The notes: a model not told the origin generated them from the letters alone. Shown: positions 31,591-41,815, counted from the stretch's first letter. The stretch: 64,000 nt of DNA from Microglena sp. YARC (GCA_022414725.1 CM039464.1:17667405-17731404); one strand, 5' to 3'. Numbers and translations: made by a program.

Positions 31591-33987
31591 ATGGAAATGA
31601 GCGACATCATTCGCGAAACCTATGATTGGCTCTTGCAATGCGGTCGAGACGTGGTCGGTGACACCGTCCTCATCCCTACCGGAGCGAAGAAACCTATCGT
31701 TTGTCACAAGGAGCCCGGGCAGTGGTCCATGGAAAAGGCGCATCTTTACATGGTCAAAAACCCTGAGCATGCGCAGTGGGGACTTCTCCTGGATTCGTTG
31801 TGCGTTGTCGGACGCCGACTCTGACGATGCGGTGGCGAAGATTGAGGCCCTGCAAGACCCTGACGTCGTCGAAGCCCTCTCGGTGTGCCCCATCCAACAG
31901 ACCAACAAGGGCCGGCATTATCTGTTCATTCGCCCAGAGTGGGCTGACGCGGAAGGTTACTGGGATGGCGCACGACAGGTCATCGGTTTTGACGCCGATT
32001 TGAAGACGCGTTGTTCCACCGGTACACGCGGCGTCTTGGCGATATGCCCTTCCTTGAACAAGACGTGGGTGCGTGAGCCGTGGGCTGCGGGGACTAAGCT
32101 CGTCGATATACCTCGGACGTTGATGGAGCTGGTGGCGAAACCAAAACAAACGAAACAAAAGAAACAAAAGTCAATCAAAGTTGTGGTCAATGCCGATATC
32201 GATCACGCAAGTGGTGCACCCGAGGCGTTTGATGAGGTAGCGGCGCTGGTCGATATCATCGCCGCTACCCGCGCAAGCTCATACCGCACATGGATGGAAG
32301 TCGGGTGGTGTCTGCACAACATATCGCCCACCCATCTCCCATTGTGGGAACTCTTCAGCAAAAAGTGCCCGGAGAAGTACACAAAGGGGAAGTGTGGCGA
32401 GGTATGGGGCACAATGAATTCGGATGATCGCGCGGGCTTGCGCTTGCGCTTGCGCCTAGGATCTTTGCACATGTGGGCCAGACACGACTCCCCGGTTGAG
32501 TATTGGGACATCGTCAGTCAGCGCGTCATCGAGGACATCCGCACGTGCAACGGAAGCCATAACGAGATCGCGCGCATCGCGAAAAAAAACTTGGCAAACG
32601 CATCGCTTCCGCGAGCACGAACGGCAAGATATGGTACGTATTCGACGGGCGATGGAAGACGGACGTCGCCGCGATCCACGTCAAGCACGAGCTGTCCACC
32701 GTTGTTCTAGAGCACTTCATTATCGCTATGAACAAGGAGAGAGCGTCCCAAAGCGCTTACGACATGCAGAGCAACGCGAGCACAAAGAACGACGCCGACC
32801 GGCTATCGCACATCACCGCGCGCCTCCAGGACGCGACCTTCAAGAATAACGTCCTGCAAGAGATGCTCGAGTACTTTTACGACCCGGACTTCATGAAGAA
32901 ACTCGACGCCGACCCAAACCTCTTAGGGTTCAACAACGGCGTGTGGGACCTCAAAAACGGCGTCTTCCGTCAAGGGCATCCGGAGGACATGGTCTCCATG
33001 TCCGTGGGATTCGATTACAATGTCGCAGTGTGCGAGGAATCAGCAGACCGCGTGCGGAAATACTGGGACACGATGCACCCCGACGACAACCAACGAGAGT
33101 ACCTCATCCACACATTTGCTAGACAGCTGTACGGAGACAGCGGACAAGAGCTCTTTCACATACACGCCGGCGCCAACGCGTCCGCCTCTAACGGGAAGAC
33201 CAAGTTCTTCGAAGTCATGGAGATCGCATTGGGCGACTACATCCGGAAATTCGGCGTGGAAATGCTGACAAGCAAGCAACGCATCGATCCAGGTCGCCCG
33301 ATGCCAGAGTTTGCGACGTGGAAGGGGGTCCGCATTATGTATTGCACAGAGCCAAATCACGACGAAGTCTTAAATTCCGGAGTCCTCAAGGATATGACCG
33401 GTGGGGAAGGCATCACCTACCGCCTCTTGCACTCCAGCGACATCGTAAGCTTCCGCCCGCAACACAAGATACACATCATGTGCAACGCCCCGCCGATGGT
33501 CGACAGTTCTGACTCTGGAGTCCAACGACGGATACAAAAACTCGACTACATCAGTCGGTTTGTGGACGCGGATGATGCGGACGCCAACAAATTCCTCTTC
33601 CCACGAGACGCCGGGCTTGTAGAGTCATTCAAGGCAGACGGAGCGATGCGCATGGAGTTCCTACGCACCCTTCTACACGCGTTTGCATACGCGTACAAGT
33701 TCGATATGCCCGATTCGTTAAAGCAGACCAGTGCGATGTACTTGAACGCGAACGACGCCGTGGCTATGTTCGTCGAAGAGCACGTCGCAGCCAGCCCGGA
33801 CAGCGCATTTCTGCTGAAGGAGGCCAAAGAACGCTTCAAGACATGCGAATATTTCAACGGGAAACTCAGCACGATCAAGACGGACCTGGAACGTCACCTA
33901 AGCGTCAGGTGTCTAGATCAAAGCCGCGTCAAAAGCCGCGGAAACGAAAATTTGCGAGGGGTTTTCAAAGGATACAGGCTGGTGTAA
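31591..33987 (+). CDS. D5-like primase-helicase (SF3), two frameshifts
   Basis: Start ATGGAAATGAGC at 31591. The N-terminal ~250 residues contain primase/polymerase-like segments (SVCPIQQTNKGRHYLFIRPE, RQVIGFDADLKTRCSTGTRG). A D5_N-type region and an SF3 helicase follow: Walker A GANASASNGKTKFF near 33170, Walker B region VRIMYCTEPNHDEVL, then GGEGITYRLLH and HKIHIMCNAPPMVDSSDSGV, and the arginine segment QRRIQKLDYISRF. It would unwind and prime viral DNA. The frame shifts near 31805 and again near 32581-32588 at a run of eight A, giving three pieces. A fragment of the same gene is at 48928-49101. D5 is a core giant-virus gene and the best viral marker in this window. Confidence 0.85.
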
Positions 33988-34218
33988 AGAATCGAATGAA
34001 TGAATGCAAGCAAACGCACGTACGTACGAACACACGCAAAGGGATGAACACTGTCATCGTCCATCTGACTCCACATGCAAACGGCGGAAACATGTCCTCG
34101 TCTCCAAAAGACACCGCGGCGGCAAGCGCATCCTCATTGTCTCGTCCATCTGTCTCCAGGCTCGATGATAATGATGCTTATGGATTATCTAGATTTGTTC
34201 AGAAAATAAGGATGGAAG
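33988..34218. other. Spacer between the D5-like gene and IS607 copy 2
   Basis: Tandem CGTACGTACG bits and a CATGCAAACGGCGGAAACATG fragment that also occurs near 42470. No gene. Confidence 0.4.
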
Positions 34219-34310
34219 CGAAGGTTGCAACAGTTGACTCTTTTGCTTTCCGAAAATAAGTAAACCTAACAGTGTATAAGGAATTTGCATGTACTAAATA
34301 TCAGAATGCT

Positions 34311-35216
34311 ATGTATGGCAACCAACGCTTCTGTAAAATTGGCAAGGTCTCCGATGCCCTTGGTGTCTCCAGGACCGTCCTCCGTCGATGGGCGGATAAT
34401 GGCACGATCCGGACCCCAGGCCACCAACGTCTCTTTGACCCAAGCAGCATCCAAGGCTACCTCATCGAGCAGGAAAAAAAAACCAGCAGTCGTCTAGTCA
34501 TTCTCTACGCACGTGTGTCCTCACACAAACAACAACCCGACCTGCTCAGACAGCAATTGTTCTTGCAAACCCATATTTCTGACAAACATTCCGGATGCGA
34601 GCAAGTCAAGGACGTCGGATCAGGGCTCAACTTCAAGCGCCCAGGACTTTTACGAGTATTGGGACTCGTCACGGCAGGACTTGTATCGTCAATTGTTGTG
34701 GCTTCCAAAGACAGGCTCGCAAGGTTTGGTTTCGAGCTCATTGAATGGATTTGCTCGCAGCACTCCTGCTCGATCATCGTTCTCGATCACCAAGACGGAG
34801 CCCCTAAAGACGAGCTTGGACAAGACCTCATGTCCATCGTTCAAGTATATTGTTGCCGATGGAACGGTCGAAGACGCTACAATGTCAAATGCCAAACCCA
34901 AGTTGAGGACCTTAAAGCTGAAGCTGAACCCAACCAAGGCTCAGAAATCAATGCTGGTAGAGTTTGCGGGGTGCAGCCGGTTCATGTACAACAAGGCTGT
35001 GGCAGCACGGTTGAGCGTCGGGAGCACTCACAAGTCTGTCTTCCGAATTCGAGACAGGTATGTGACGAACAAGGTGAGGGGGGAGGGGAAGATGCCAAAC
35101 CCGTACTTCAAGAATCGCCAATGGTTGCTTCAGTGCCCCAAAAGCGTACGCCAAAGCGCAATCAAGGCTGCCTTGGCAAACATCAAGGCTTGCTATTAGA
35201 ATCTGAAAGCAGGTAA
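34311..35216 (+). CDS. tnpA: IS607 TnpA, HTH plus serine recombinase
   Basis: The ATG at 34311 gives an N-terminal MerR-like HTH (FCKIGKVSDALGVSRTVLRR, GHQRLFDPSSIQGYL), then the resolvase domain with ILYARVSSHKQ (Ser nucleophile), SKDRLARFGFELIEWICSQH, and the IS607-type GQDLMSIVQVYCCRWNGRR. IS607 recombinases have the HTH before the catalytic domain, as here, and are usually about 200 residues. This frame runs on for about 100 further residues, antiphase over the start of tnpB, so the natural stop seems lost. The catalytic part looks intact. Confidence 0.85.
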   Translation: MYGNQRFCKIGKVSDALGVSRTVLRRWADNGTIRTPGHQRLFDPSSIQGYLIEQEKKTSSRLVILYARVSSHKQQPDLLRQQLFLQTHISDKHSGCEQVKDVGSGLNFKRPGLLRVLGLVTAGLVSSIVVASKDRLARFGFELIEWICSQHSCSIIVLDHQDGAPKDELGQDLMSIVQVYCCRWNGRRRYNVKCQTQVEDLKAEAEPNQGSEINAGRVCGVQPVHVQQGCGSTVERREHSQVCLPNSRQVCDEQGEGGGEDAKPVLQESPMVASVPQKRTPKRNQGCLGKHQGLLLESESR

Positions 35217-36116
35217 CATCAAGCAGTTTTCAGCTCCGTTCAGACGGAAGAAGACAGAGCTTGAGAGGGGTTGGGCCATTGAGATGGATCAGAAGAACGT
35301 TTCCAAGGATGGCGACAAACTCTTCATCTTCAAAGACATATTGAGCAACATGCGTTACTTCGGTAGCAAACAACTCCATAAGTTGATGCCTGAGGAAAAC
35401 CCGACCCACGATCCAAAGGTCCAAAAATCCCGCTTCGGCGAATATTTCCTAGTCTTGTCTGTCGCTGCCAGGGACAGGAGGGCAGAGCGGAAGCCTGTCC
35501 ATCCAGACAAGGTTGCAACTGCATCCATCGACCCAGGCGTCCGCAAAACAATGGTCACGTACTCACCAGAGAATGAGGAATCCTTCATGCTTGGTCAGGG
35601 ACAGGCATCCGACCTTGTCAAACTCCTGCTGGTTCATGACAAGCTGCAGTCAAGGTTGGATACTGAGAAAACCTTACGATCAAAAGAGAGGATGAAGATA
35701 AAAAGCAGATGATTCGCATTCGGAAGAGAATTTTTTACCTCAAGAAAGAGTTTAGGGACCAGACAACAAATTTCTTGGCCGCTCGCTACGATGTGTTGTT
35801 GGTACCTCAATTGGAGACGGCGAAGATGACAATCAGTGCTGAACGGGAGCTGACAACCAAGGTTGCCCGTCAGATGCTGACTTTGAGCCACTCTGTGCTG
35901 TTCAATCGGCTGAAGGAGAAGTGTGAAGAGTACGGGACAGTGTTCTTGCATGTGCTTGAGCATTACACGAGTCAGACATGCCCTATGTGCGGTTTATTGA
36001 ACAAGTGTGGAGAGACATACACCTGCAAGAACTGTCAATTCACCTGCGACAGAGACATTGTGGGGGCAGCTGGCATCTTCCTGAAGGCAGTTCGAACAGA
36101 AAATCCCTGTTCGTAA
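34882..36116 (+). pseudogene. tnpB: Fanzor2/TnpB RuvC nuclease, stop and frameshift
   Basis: The ATG at 34882 begins MSNAKPKLRTLKLKLNPTK, the usual TnpB start; intact length would be about 411 residues. A TAG replaces a Ser codon at 35197-35199 and a one-base or more loss near 35700 (KERMKIK) breaks the frame. RuvC-I SIDPGVRK (Asp217), RuvC-II VPQLETAK, zinc ribbon CPMCG/CKNC and RuvC-III CDRDIVGAA are all present. The late frameshift of copy 1 is absent here. Neither copy alone is intact. Confidence 0.88.
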
Positions 36117-36260
36117 AGGACAGCATCCCCGGGGGAGTTGACCCCTATGATACCCCTATGGAGAATTCATTGTCTTTCTTACTACATGTCCCCCGGACCC
36201 CCGGATGTGTAATAAGAAATTCATAGGTTCGAGGATATACGGGTAGCTTAAATTCAACGG
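36117..36260 (+). ncRNA. Candidate guide (omega) RNA region, IS607 copy 2
   Basis: Same sequence as 21925-22067, apart from CAGCATCCCCGGGG for CAGCAGCCCCGGGG and one extra C. The G/C stems and the right end are kept. Confidence 0.4.
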
Positions 36261-36749
36261 AAGGACTAAGGCGGCTTCAAGGAACCCTCAAGGATCGTAC
36301 AGAGTGCCCAGGAGACTTTCACAGCTTGGTAGGAGAGAGTCTGACGATTCCTCATTTGACAGAGGAACTGCTCGTCTTCGCAAGCGGTGGCGGCTACCTT
36401 GACAGCACTCTCATCGATCCGAGAGGTTAGCCAACCTCGAGTGTGTTATCAGACATCGGGGTTTTGGCAATCCCCATCGATGCTGTCGGACGTGAGCCAC
36501 ACACTTCACTCGAGGCTCGATGAATGATGCTGTTTATGGAAAGGAGGAAGATGTCGGTCGGTCGGTCGGTTGTGTTCGAAGGATGAGAGAGGAGAACAAA
36601 ACAAAAGGAAATTAATTATGCAGTTTCGGGGATCGTCGGGTCTTTTATCATGTCCGGCGATCGATTGTACTGCCGCCAGCACTACACAGGATTTAGGTGA
36701 GGGGGCTTATGCCACTCACTACGTTTACACTCGTTTTTAGAGGAACGGC
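36261..36749. other. No gene seen
   Basis: GGTCGGTCGGTCGG near 36555 and a fragment (AACAAAACAAAAGGAAATTA) that recurs near 56608. No coding frame is supported. Confidence 0.35.
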
Positions 36750-36774
36750 GACCACTCTCATCAAGGACGGCGGC

Positions 36775-37290
36775 ATCTGTGTCGAGTCGAGTCGAGTCGC
36801 AGAGTCACATGGCGACATCTCGCATCACGGCGGCACGTGTGTCGAGTCACATGGCGACCTCTCGCATCACGGCGGCACCTGTGTCGAGTCACATGGCGAC
36901 CTCTCGCATCACGGCGGCACCTGTGTCGAGTCACAGAGCGACCGACCTCTCGCATCACGGCGGCACCTGTGTCGATTCACGTCACAGAGCGACTTTCGCA
37001 TCACGGCGGAACCTGTGTCGAGTCACATCACAGAGCGACCGACATCTCGCATCACGGCAGCACCTGTGTCGATTCACGTCACAGAGCGACCACTCTCATC
37101 AGGCGGAACTTGTGTCGAGTCACATCACAGAGTGACCACTCTCATCGGGCGGCACCTGTGTCGAGTCACATCACAGAGCGACCTCTCGCATCAGGCGGAA
37201 CTTGTGTCGAGTCACATCACAGAGCGACCTCTCGCATCACGACGGCACCTGTGTCGAGTCACACGGCGACCACTATCATCAATGCGGAAC
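36775..37290. repeat. Minisatellite GTGTCGAGTCACATCACAGA, main array
   Basis: About twelve units of CACCTGTGTCGAGTCACATC, then ACAGAGCGACC, CTCTCGCATCACGGCGG, 36-50 bp long with many small indels. It is open in three frames, giving spurious long proteins (CRVTSQSDLSHHGGT). The same units are at 41718, 42498, 43693, 51758 and 56700. Confidence 0.9.
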
Positions 37291-37514
37291 GATGTCGACT
37301 TCCGGGGGACGATCGCTCGCATCGCAAACAAGTCGATACTCTCTAAGATATTATCACTCACAGATGACGGAAAACACGGTAAAGTAATTGCAACCTGTGA
37401 TCACATATCAAGCATGGGTCTGCTAGACAAGCGCTCTCATATATCGATAGGGGAATCGCGGCCCACACGGAACACCATTTTCAGAGGTGTTCATGCGAAC
37501 ACGTTCGTTTAAAA

Positions 37515-38110
37515 TAGGGATTGATGTGAGCCTCCGGCATTCTTCAGTATTTATTTTTTGTTGAAATAATTGTTGTTACCGAGATGGAGAGTCTTTTCAG
37601 ATGTGTTCATGTGAACACGTTTGTTTAAAATAGGGATTGATGTGAGCCTCCGGCATTCTTCAGTATTTATTTTTTGTTGAAATAATTGTTGTTACCGAGA
37701 TGGAGAGTCTTTTCAGATGTGTTCATGTGAACACGTTCGTTTAAAATAGGGATTGATGTGAGCCTCCGGCATTCTTCAGTATTTATTTTTTGTTGAAATA
37801 ATTGTTGTTACCGAGATGGAGAGTCTTTTCAGATGTGTTCATGTGAACACGTTTAAAATAGGGATTGATGTGAGCCTCCGGCATTCTTCAGTATTTATTT
37901 TTTGTTGAAATAATTGTTGTTACCGAGATGGAGAGTCTTTTCAGATGTGTTCATGTGAACACGTTTAAAATAGGGATTGATGTGAGCCTCCAGCATTCTT
38001 CAGTATTTATTTTTTGTTGAAATAATTGTTGTTACCGAGATGGAGAGTCTTTTCAGAGGTGTTCATGTTTAAAATAGGGATTGATGTGAGCCTCCGGCAT
38101 TCTTCATACA
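37515..38110. repeat. ~112 bp tandem array, six units
   Basis: GGGATTGATGTGAGCCTCCG occurs at 37517, 37632, 37749, 37861, 37973 and 38077. Units hold CAGTATTTATTTTTTGTTGA, AATAATTGTTGTTACCGAGA and an inverted TGTTCATGTGAACA. Shortening is by small deletions next to that palindrome. Single partial units are dispersed at 48665, 52800 and 56010. Confidence 0.95.
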
Positions 38111-38179
38111 ATTTTTCACGACCGCATCATACGCGTGCTTTATCTGTCTGTGAGTGCGTGCAGCAATGGATAACAGAGC

Positions 38180-39448
38180 TCAATCCAATACAGGCCACAT
38201 CTTCTCACGCATGTCATTGATGACATCCGTAATGCAGAAAGAGTAAACAGCACCCGTGTTGCAGCGTCGCTTGGAGACGCCCCTCAAGCCAAGCTTGGAC
38301 ATCTTGAGACCAAACTTGATCAAGGTAGTTTCATGTTTAGGAGAACCAGGGATCGGGGATAGCCAGTCATTGAACATGGAGAAAAAGGTGGCCGCCGTGA
38401 AGCTCACAGAATCATCGATACGGGGATGCGAGACGCTCTGCTCTTGCATCAGGTGCAAGAGGAATTGGGACTCAATCAGCAGGATGTCTTCGGGGGTAGC
38501 TTTTTGCAGGGTGTACCTCGTGTCCAGGCCGCACTCCTGGACGACCTGCGCCAGCTCGACAACGTCAGAAACAGTCGCCTGTAGCCCCTCCTCCTCGCAG
38601 AACGTGACGTAAGCGTTGTACATGCCCGGGGTCGTGGCGATATGCGGTCGCAGATCGCCGGGGGTGGTGGCAATGCACCGCTCATCCAGAAAGCGGAGGA
38701 TATTCTTGTGGCGTGTGAAGTTGGGGAACCGCAGGGCACGAAGGGGAAGCAGCAGGCCGTCGAAAATGTGCTGGATGGGTTGGATGCCCAGATCCTTGAG
38801 CGATGATACCACTTTCTTGGCGGTGAAGCTCGACCTGGGTAGCTTCGACAGTACCCGAGCGACAAATGCGCCCTGATGCAACACCGCACCAGACAGCTCT
38901 GTTGCATTGGCCTCGACAAAGTCGTGCATCGTATCGTAACACTCGATGTTAGCCTGAACGACGTTGTCGAAAAGCACAGTCACCACACGTGAGACGTACG
39001 TCTCACGATCCATACGCTCCTGGTCCGTCTCCTCAGATTCAACGGCGGATTCCACGGATCCCTCAGATTCAACGGAGTCATCACGTGGAGTGTCACACTC
39101 CTCCTGTTTGCCACCATACCAGGCGTACTTCAAAACGTTCGCTAACATACCATTGTAAACGGTGGCTTCGCCCACATCGAAGTACTCGGCACCCACATCT
39201 CTTCGTGGCTGGATTCTGGAATCGTAACCACCGCGCATGTACCTGAGCAGTGTGGCCTCTGCATCCACGCACGCTTGTGCATCTCGAACATGGATGGCAA
39301 AAATGAGCTGGGATCCATTGGGGTACTGCGAGAGCCTCTTGCAGAACGGCTGGCTGGTCCGGCCGACCTTGACGACCAACGGGGACAATTTGCCCAGGAA
39401 CTCGCGCTCAACGAGGGCGTACACGACGTGCTGGGTGTGGTGCGCCAT
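38180..39448 (-). CDS. T5orf172/GIY-YIG-like nuclease-domain protein
   Basis: The ATG at 39448 (MAHHTQHVVYALVE) is preferred over the upstream non-ATG codon because the paralog at 40027 starts with the same MAH. The N-terminal ~95 residues match the T5orf172 pattern: VVYALVE, VVKVGRTSQPFCKRLSQYP, AEATLLRYMR, EYF. An acidic linker (DDSVESEGSVESAVESEETD) follows, then a largely helical body. The C-terminal FFSMFNDWLSPIPG and TTLIKFGLKMSKLGLRG resemble the DNA-binding tail of D5-type replication proteins. T5orf172 proteins are common in large DNA viruses, where they are presumed nucleases. Divergent from the 40027 paralog. Confidence 0.7.
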   Translation of the reverse strand: MAHHTQHVVYALVEREFLGKLSPLVVKVGRTSQPFCKRLSQYPNGSQLIFAIHVRDAQACVDAEATLLRYMRGGYDSRIQPRRDVGAEYFDVGEATVYNGMLANVLKYAWYGGKQEECDTPRDDSVESEGSVESAVESEETDQERMDRETYVSRVVTVLFDNVVQANIECYDTMHDFVEANATELSGAVLHQGAFVARVLSKLPRSSFTAKKVVSSLKDLGIQPIQHIFDGLLLPLRALRFPNFTRHKNILRFLDERCIATTPGDLRPHIATTPGMYNAYVTFCEEEGLQATVSDVVELAQVVQECGLDTRYTLQKATPEDILLIESQFLLHLMQEQSVSHPRIDDSVSFTAATFFSMFNDWLSPIPGSPKHETTLIKFGLKMSKLGLRGVSKRRCNTGAVYSFCITDVINDMREKMWPVLD

Positions 39449-39639
39449 GGATGGATGATACACAAGGGAAGGGAAGGCTTGACTCAACCAATATGCTTGT
39501 CGCGAGCTTTATATCGTGATAATCGAGCGTTTTTACGAGGTTTGGAGATCTTCAGATCTTCAGGTCCATGCGACATCCACCATGTCACACATATGACAAG
39601 GAGTGACGAGAATCCGTGTGTCATGAAAGCCGCCATGGC

Positions 39640-39640
<1 letters not shown>

Positions 39641-39708
<68 letters not shown>
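39641..39708. repeat. GT microsatellite
   Basis: About 33 uninterrupted GT units between the two T5orf172 genes. Confidence 0.95.
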
Positions 39709-39711
<3 letters not shown>

Positions 39712-39724
39712 ATGAATGATGGAC

Positions 39725-40026
39725 GAGGTCGCAAATGGTGATCACATGTCAAGCATAGGCCTGCTATACAATAGATCTCGTACATCGATAGGGGAATCGC
39801 GGGCCCCACGGAGTGGGGTAGGGGAATTGAGCTGCAGAAACCAAGTGTGTCAAGGCATCAATCAATCATCACACGCAAAACTGTGGAAAACTGTCGCATC
39901 CACACCGTCCGTCCGTCGGTCCATTCATGACACACGGATGCGGTGGCGGATCATCGCCACTCATCGTTTAGTGGAAGTGGTGTAAACGCGAGCATAATAT
40001 AGCATAGGAGCAGCTCGACAGCGATC
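39725..40026 (+). promoter_or_regulatory. Upstream region of the T5orf172 paralog, duplicated elsewhere
   Basis: It holds an R1 core (39786-39833), TCGCATCCACACCGTCCGTC, and AGCATAGGAGCAGCTCGACA just before the ATG. The whole block plus the first coding bases recurs at 51860-52332, interrupted there by a MITE. A promoter role is inferred from position. Confidence 0.45.
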
Positions 40027-41523
40027 ATGGCGCACATGACAACCAATGTCGTGTACGCGTTGGTTGAGCACAAGTTCATTCAGAAAGATGAGATCGTCGT
40101 CAAGGTGGGCAGGACGTCGAAGCCCGTTGTTCAGCGACTTTCTCAGTACCCGAAGAACTCAAAGATGATCTTCGCAATCCACGTACTTAATCCGCGTGCT
40201 TGTGGGGAGGCTGAGACTGTCCTGCTCCGGTACCTTCGCGGAGACCCTCGAGTCAAGCCCCGTCGCGACGTTGGATACGAGTACTACCAACTTGACGCAG
40301 GTGATGCATGTGCCGTCTTTCGGGAGATGGGCGTTGTCGTCTTCCAGTACGTGTGGACAGGTGGCGTCGACAGCCTTGATTGCGGCACCGAGGACATGCC
40401 ACCCGACGCCCCCATCTTTGCCGTTGTTGAGAGAGAGAAGGAGCGAGAGAAGCAGAGAGAGAAGGAGCGAGAGAAGGAGCGAGAGAAGGAGCGAGAGAAG
40501 CAGCGAGAGAAGACGGTCTCTCGAATGGTCGCCAAGATATTCGAGAACGTCTTGAGGAGCAATACCCCACGTTCCGTGGAGGTACTTGCATCTCTTCTGT
40601 GCCATGAGCTGCAGCGCCCCTTTCGTGGCGTGCCGTTGCACCCCGATCTTCTGAAGATCGGGTTGATAGAGGAGACACTCGCTGCTCTGGGGTTTTCGTC
40701 CCCGTTCGACACTGAGACAATCATCCCGAACCTGATGACGGTGTTCGACGCCAAGCTCAAGGGAACACAGATGTTCCGCGACTACGCAAACACCGCTCGG
40801 CTGTTCAGCCATGCCTCGTGCGGCGTTTGCGACGGGTGGGACCTGTGCAAGGTGTCCAAGTCTGTGAAGATGATCCTGAACGCCGTGGGTCTGGATATGG
40901 TGAGCGTGACGAAGCGGGTGCAGGTCAAGGGCAAGAGAACCCAGGAGGAGAGGAACTACCGCCTGTGCCCTGAGAGTGTCTGCAATATGCTCGAGCTCGT
41001 GAAACTTCGTCTTCTGCGCACTGACCTCACGCCGCAGCTGCCCTTTCTGGCCACGAGCTGTCCATGTACAGCTCTCCGGGTACAGGCGGTAGTTCCTCTC
41101 CTCCTTGGTGCGCTTGCCTTTGACCTGCACGCGCTTGGTCTCGCTCACCATGTCGATACCACGCGCGCGCAGGTCAAAGGCAAGCGCACCAAGGAGGAGA
41201 GGAACTACCGCCTGTGCTTGGAGAGTGTCTCCCGGATGCTGGAGCTCTTGAAACTTCGTCTTCTGCGCACGGACCTCACGCCGCCGCCGCGCTGCCCTTT
41301 CGGGTCACGAGATGTCCATGTACAGACAGCCATAGTCCATCGGCAAACAACGGATTGTATTCAACAAGCGGCGGAGCCCCTTTCACCTCTCCCCCCCAGC
41401 GGAGCGACCGGGGGCGACCGGAGGGGAGCCCCCACAAAGGATTCCGCGAGGAATCGAGCGGGTGGGCGACCGGAGGGGAGCCCACAGTTCACATCAACCA
41501 GCAGACACACTACTGGTAACTAA
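40027..41523 (+). CDS. T5orf172/GIY-YIG-like protein, rearranged 3' end
   Basis: Starts MAHMTTNVVYALVEHKFIQK; T5orf172 motifs VVKVGRTSKPVVQRLSQYP, AETVLLRYLR and EYYQLD lie in the first ~95 residues. A charged tract of EREKEREK/QREK repeats (40430-40512) leads into a helical domain (TVSRMVAKIFENVLRSN). The C-terminal domain has DLCKVSKSVKMILNAVGLDM and NYRLCPESVCNMLELVKLRL. From about 41050 the DNA is an inverted then a direct copy of 40900-41040, so the last ~150 codons are a rearranged tail plus a GC-rich repeat and are probably not native. Fragments of this gene lie at 49766-49995 and 52293-52332. Confidence 0.65.
   Translation: MAHMTTNVVYALVEHKFIQKDEIVVKVGRTSKPVVQRLSQYPKNSKMIFAIHVLNPRACGEAETVLLRYLRGDPRVKPRRDVGYEYYQLDAGDACAVFREMGVVVFQYVWTGGVDSLDCGTEDMPPDAPIFAVVEREKEREKQREKEREKEREKEREKQREKTVSRMVAKIFENVLRSNTPRSVEVLASLLCHELQRPFRGVPLHPDLLKIGLIEETLAALGFSSPFDTETIIPNLMTVFDAKLKGTQMFRDYANTARLFSHASCGVCDGWDLCKVSKSVKMILNAVGLDMVSVTKRVQVKGKRTQEERNYRLCPESVCNMLELVKLRLLRTDLTPQLPFLATSCPCTALRVQAVVPLLLGALAFDLHALGLAHHVDTTRAQVKGKRTKEERNYRLCLESVSRMLELLKLRLLRTDLTPPPRCPFGSRDVHVQTAIVHRQTTDCIQQAAEPLSPLPPSGATGGDRRGAPTKDSARNRAGGRPEGSPQFTSTSRHTTGN
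40899..41330. repeat. Forward-reverse-forward duplication
   Basis: CAGGTCAAGGGCAAGAGAAC at 40921 is matched by its reverse complement near 41120-41150 and again directly at 41171 (AGGTCAAAGGCAAGCGCACC). AAACTTCGTCTTCTGCGCAC is at 41006 and 41251. The inverted middle piece spans about 41085-41151. Confidence 0.85.
41361..41515 (+). repeat. GC-rich dispersed repeat G, copy 1
   Basis: It starts TTCAACAAGCGGCGGAGCCC, contains AGCGACCGGGGGCGACCGGA and GGGAGCCC twice, and ends CAGACACACTACTGG. Other copies are at 43203, 56873 and 57506. The GGGGAGCCC/GGGCTCCCC complementarity predicts strong folding. Confidence 0.9.
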
Positions 41524-41534
41524 CTGTCAAGTCT

Positions 41535-41815
41535 TACACAATGTGTATGTTGTTTGTAAAAGATTCACTTGTTTGTAACACTTGGGTTTATTATCACGGT
41601 AACGCTTGAGCTTCTTTCTCACTGGAACGCTTGGGCGTTTCCGATGTGTCGTCTCAAGCAGACTTCTGCTTGACAACTATGTCGGGAGTATGAAAGAGGA
41701 ATCGCGGGACACACGGCGGCACCTGTCGAGTCGAGTCGAGTCACATCACAGAGCGACCGACCTCTCGCATCAGGCGGCGGAACCTGTCGAGTCGAGTCAC
41801 ATCACATGGATCATC
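41535..41815 (+). repeat. Repeat block: R1 plus satellite
   Basis: Positions 41535-41715 match 43523-43695 (TGTGTATGTTGTTTGTAAAA, CACTTGGGTTTATTA, CGCTTGAGCTTCTTTCTCAC). It then runs into two satellite units. The order G repeat, R1, satellite is the same in both blocks. Confidence 0.8.

Larger units (their letters stand above)
34219..36260 (+). mobile_element. IS607-type element with serine recombinase and Fanzor2/TnpB, copy 2
   Basis: Nearly identical to 20013-22067 over its whole length, with tnpA intact here and tnpB broken at two other places. Both copies share the ends GAAGGTTGCAACAGTT and TAGCTTAAATTCAACGG, while flanking sequence differs. Two copies 14 kb apart show movement or duplication inside this region. 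Confidence 0.9.

Noticed and set aside
36775..37290. Long frames CRVTSQSDLSHHGG as proteins, or a CRISPR-like array
   Set aside because: Open in several frames because of the satellite unit. Spacers are not unique and starts differ between frames.
40159..41151. 330-codon minus-strand frame
   Set aside because: Antisense to the T5orf172 gene. Its Leu/Ser repeats mirror the EREK tract.
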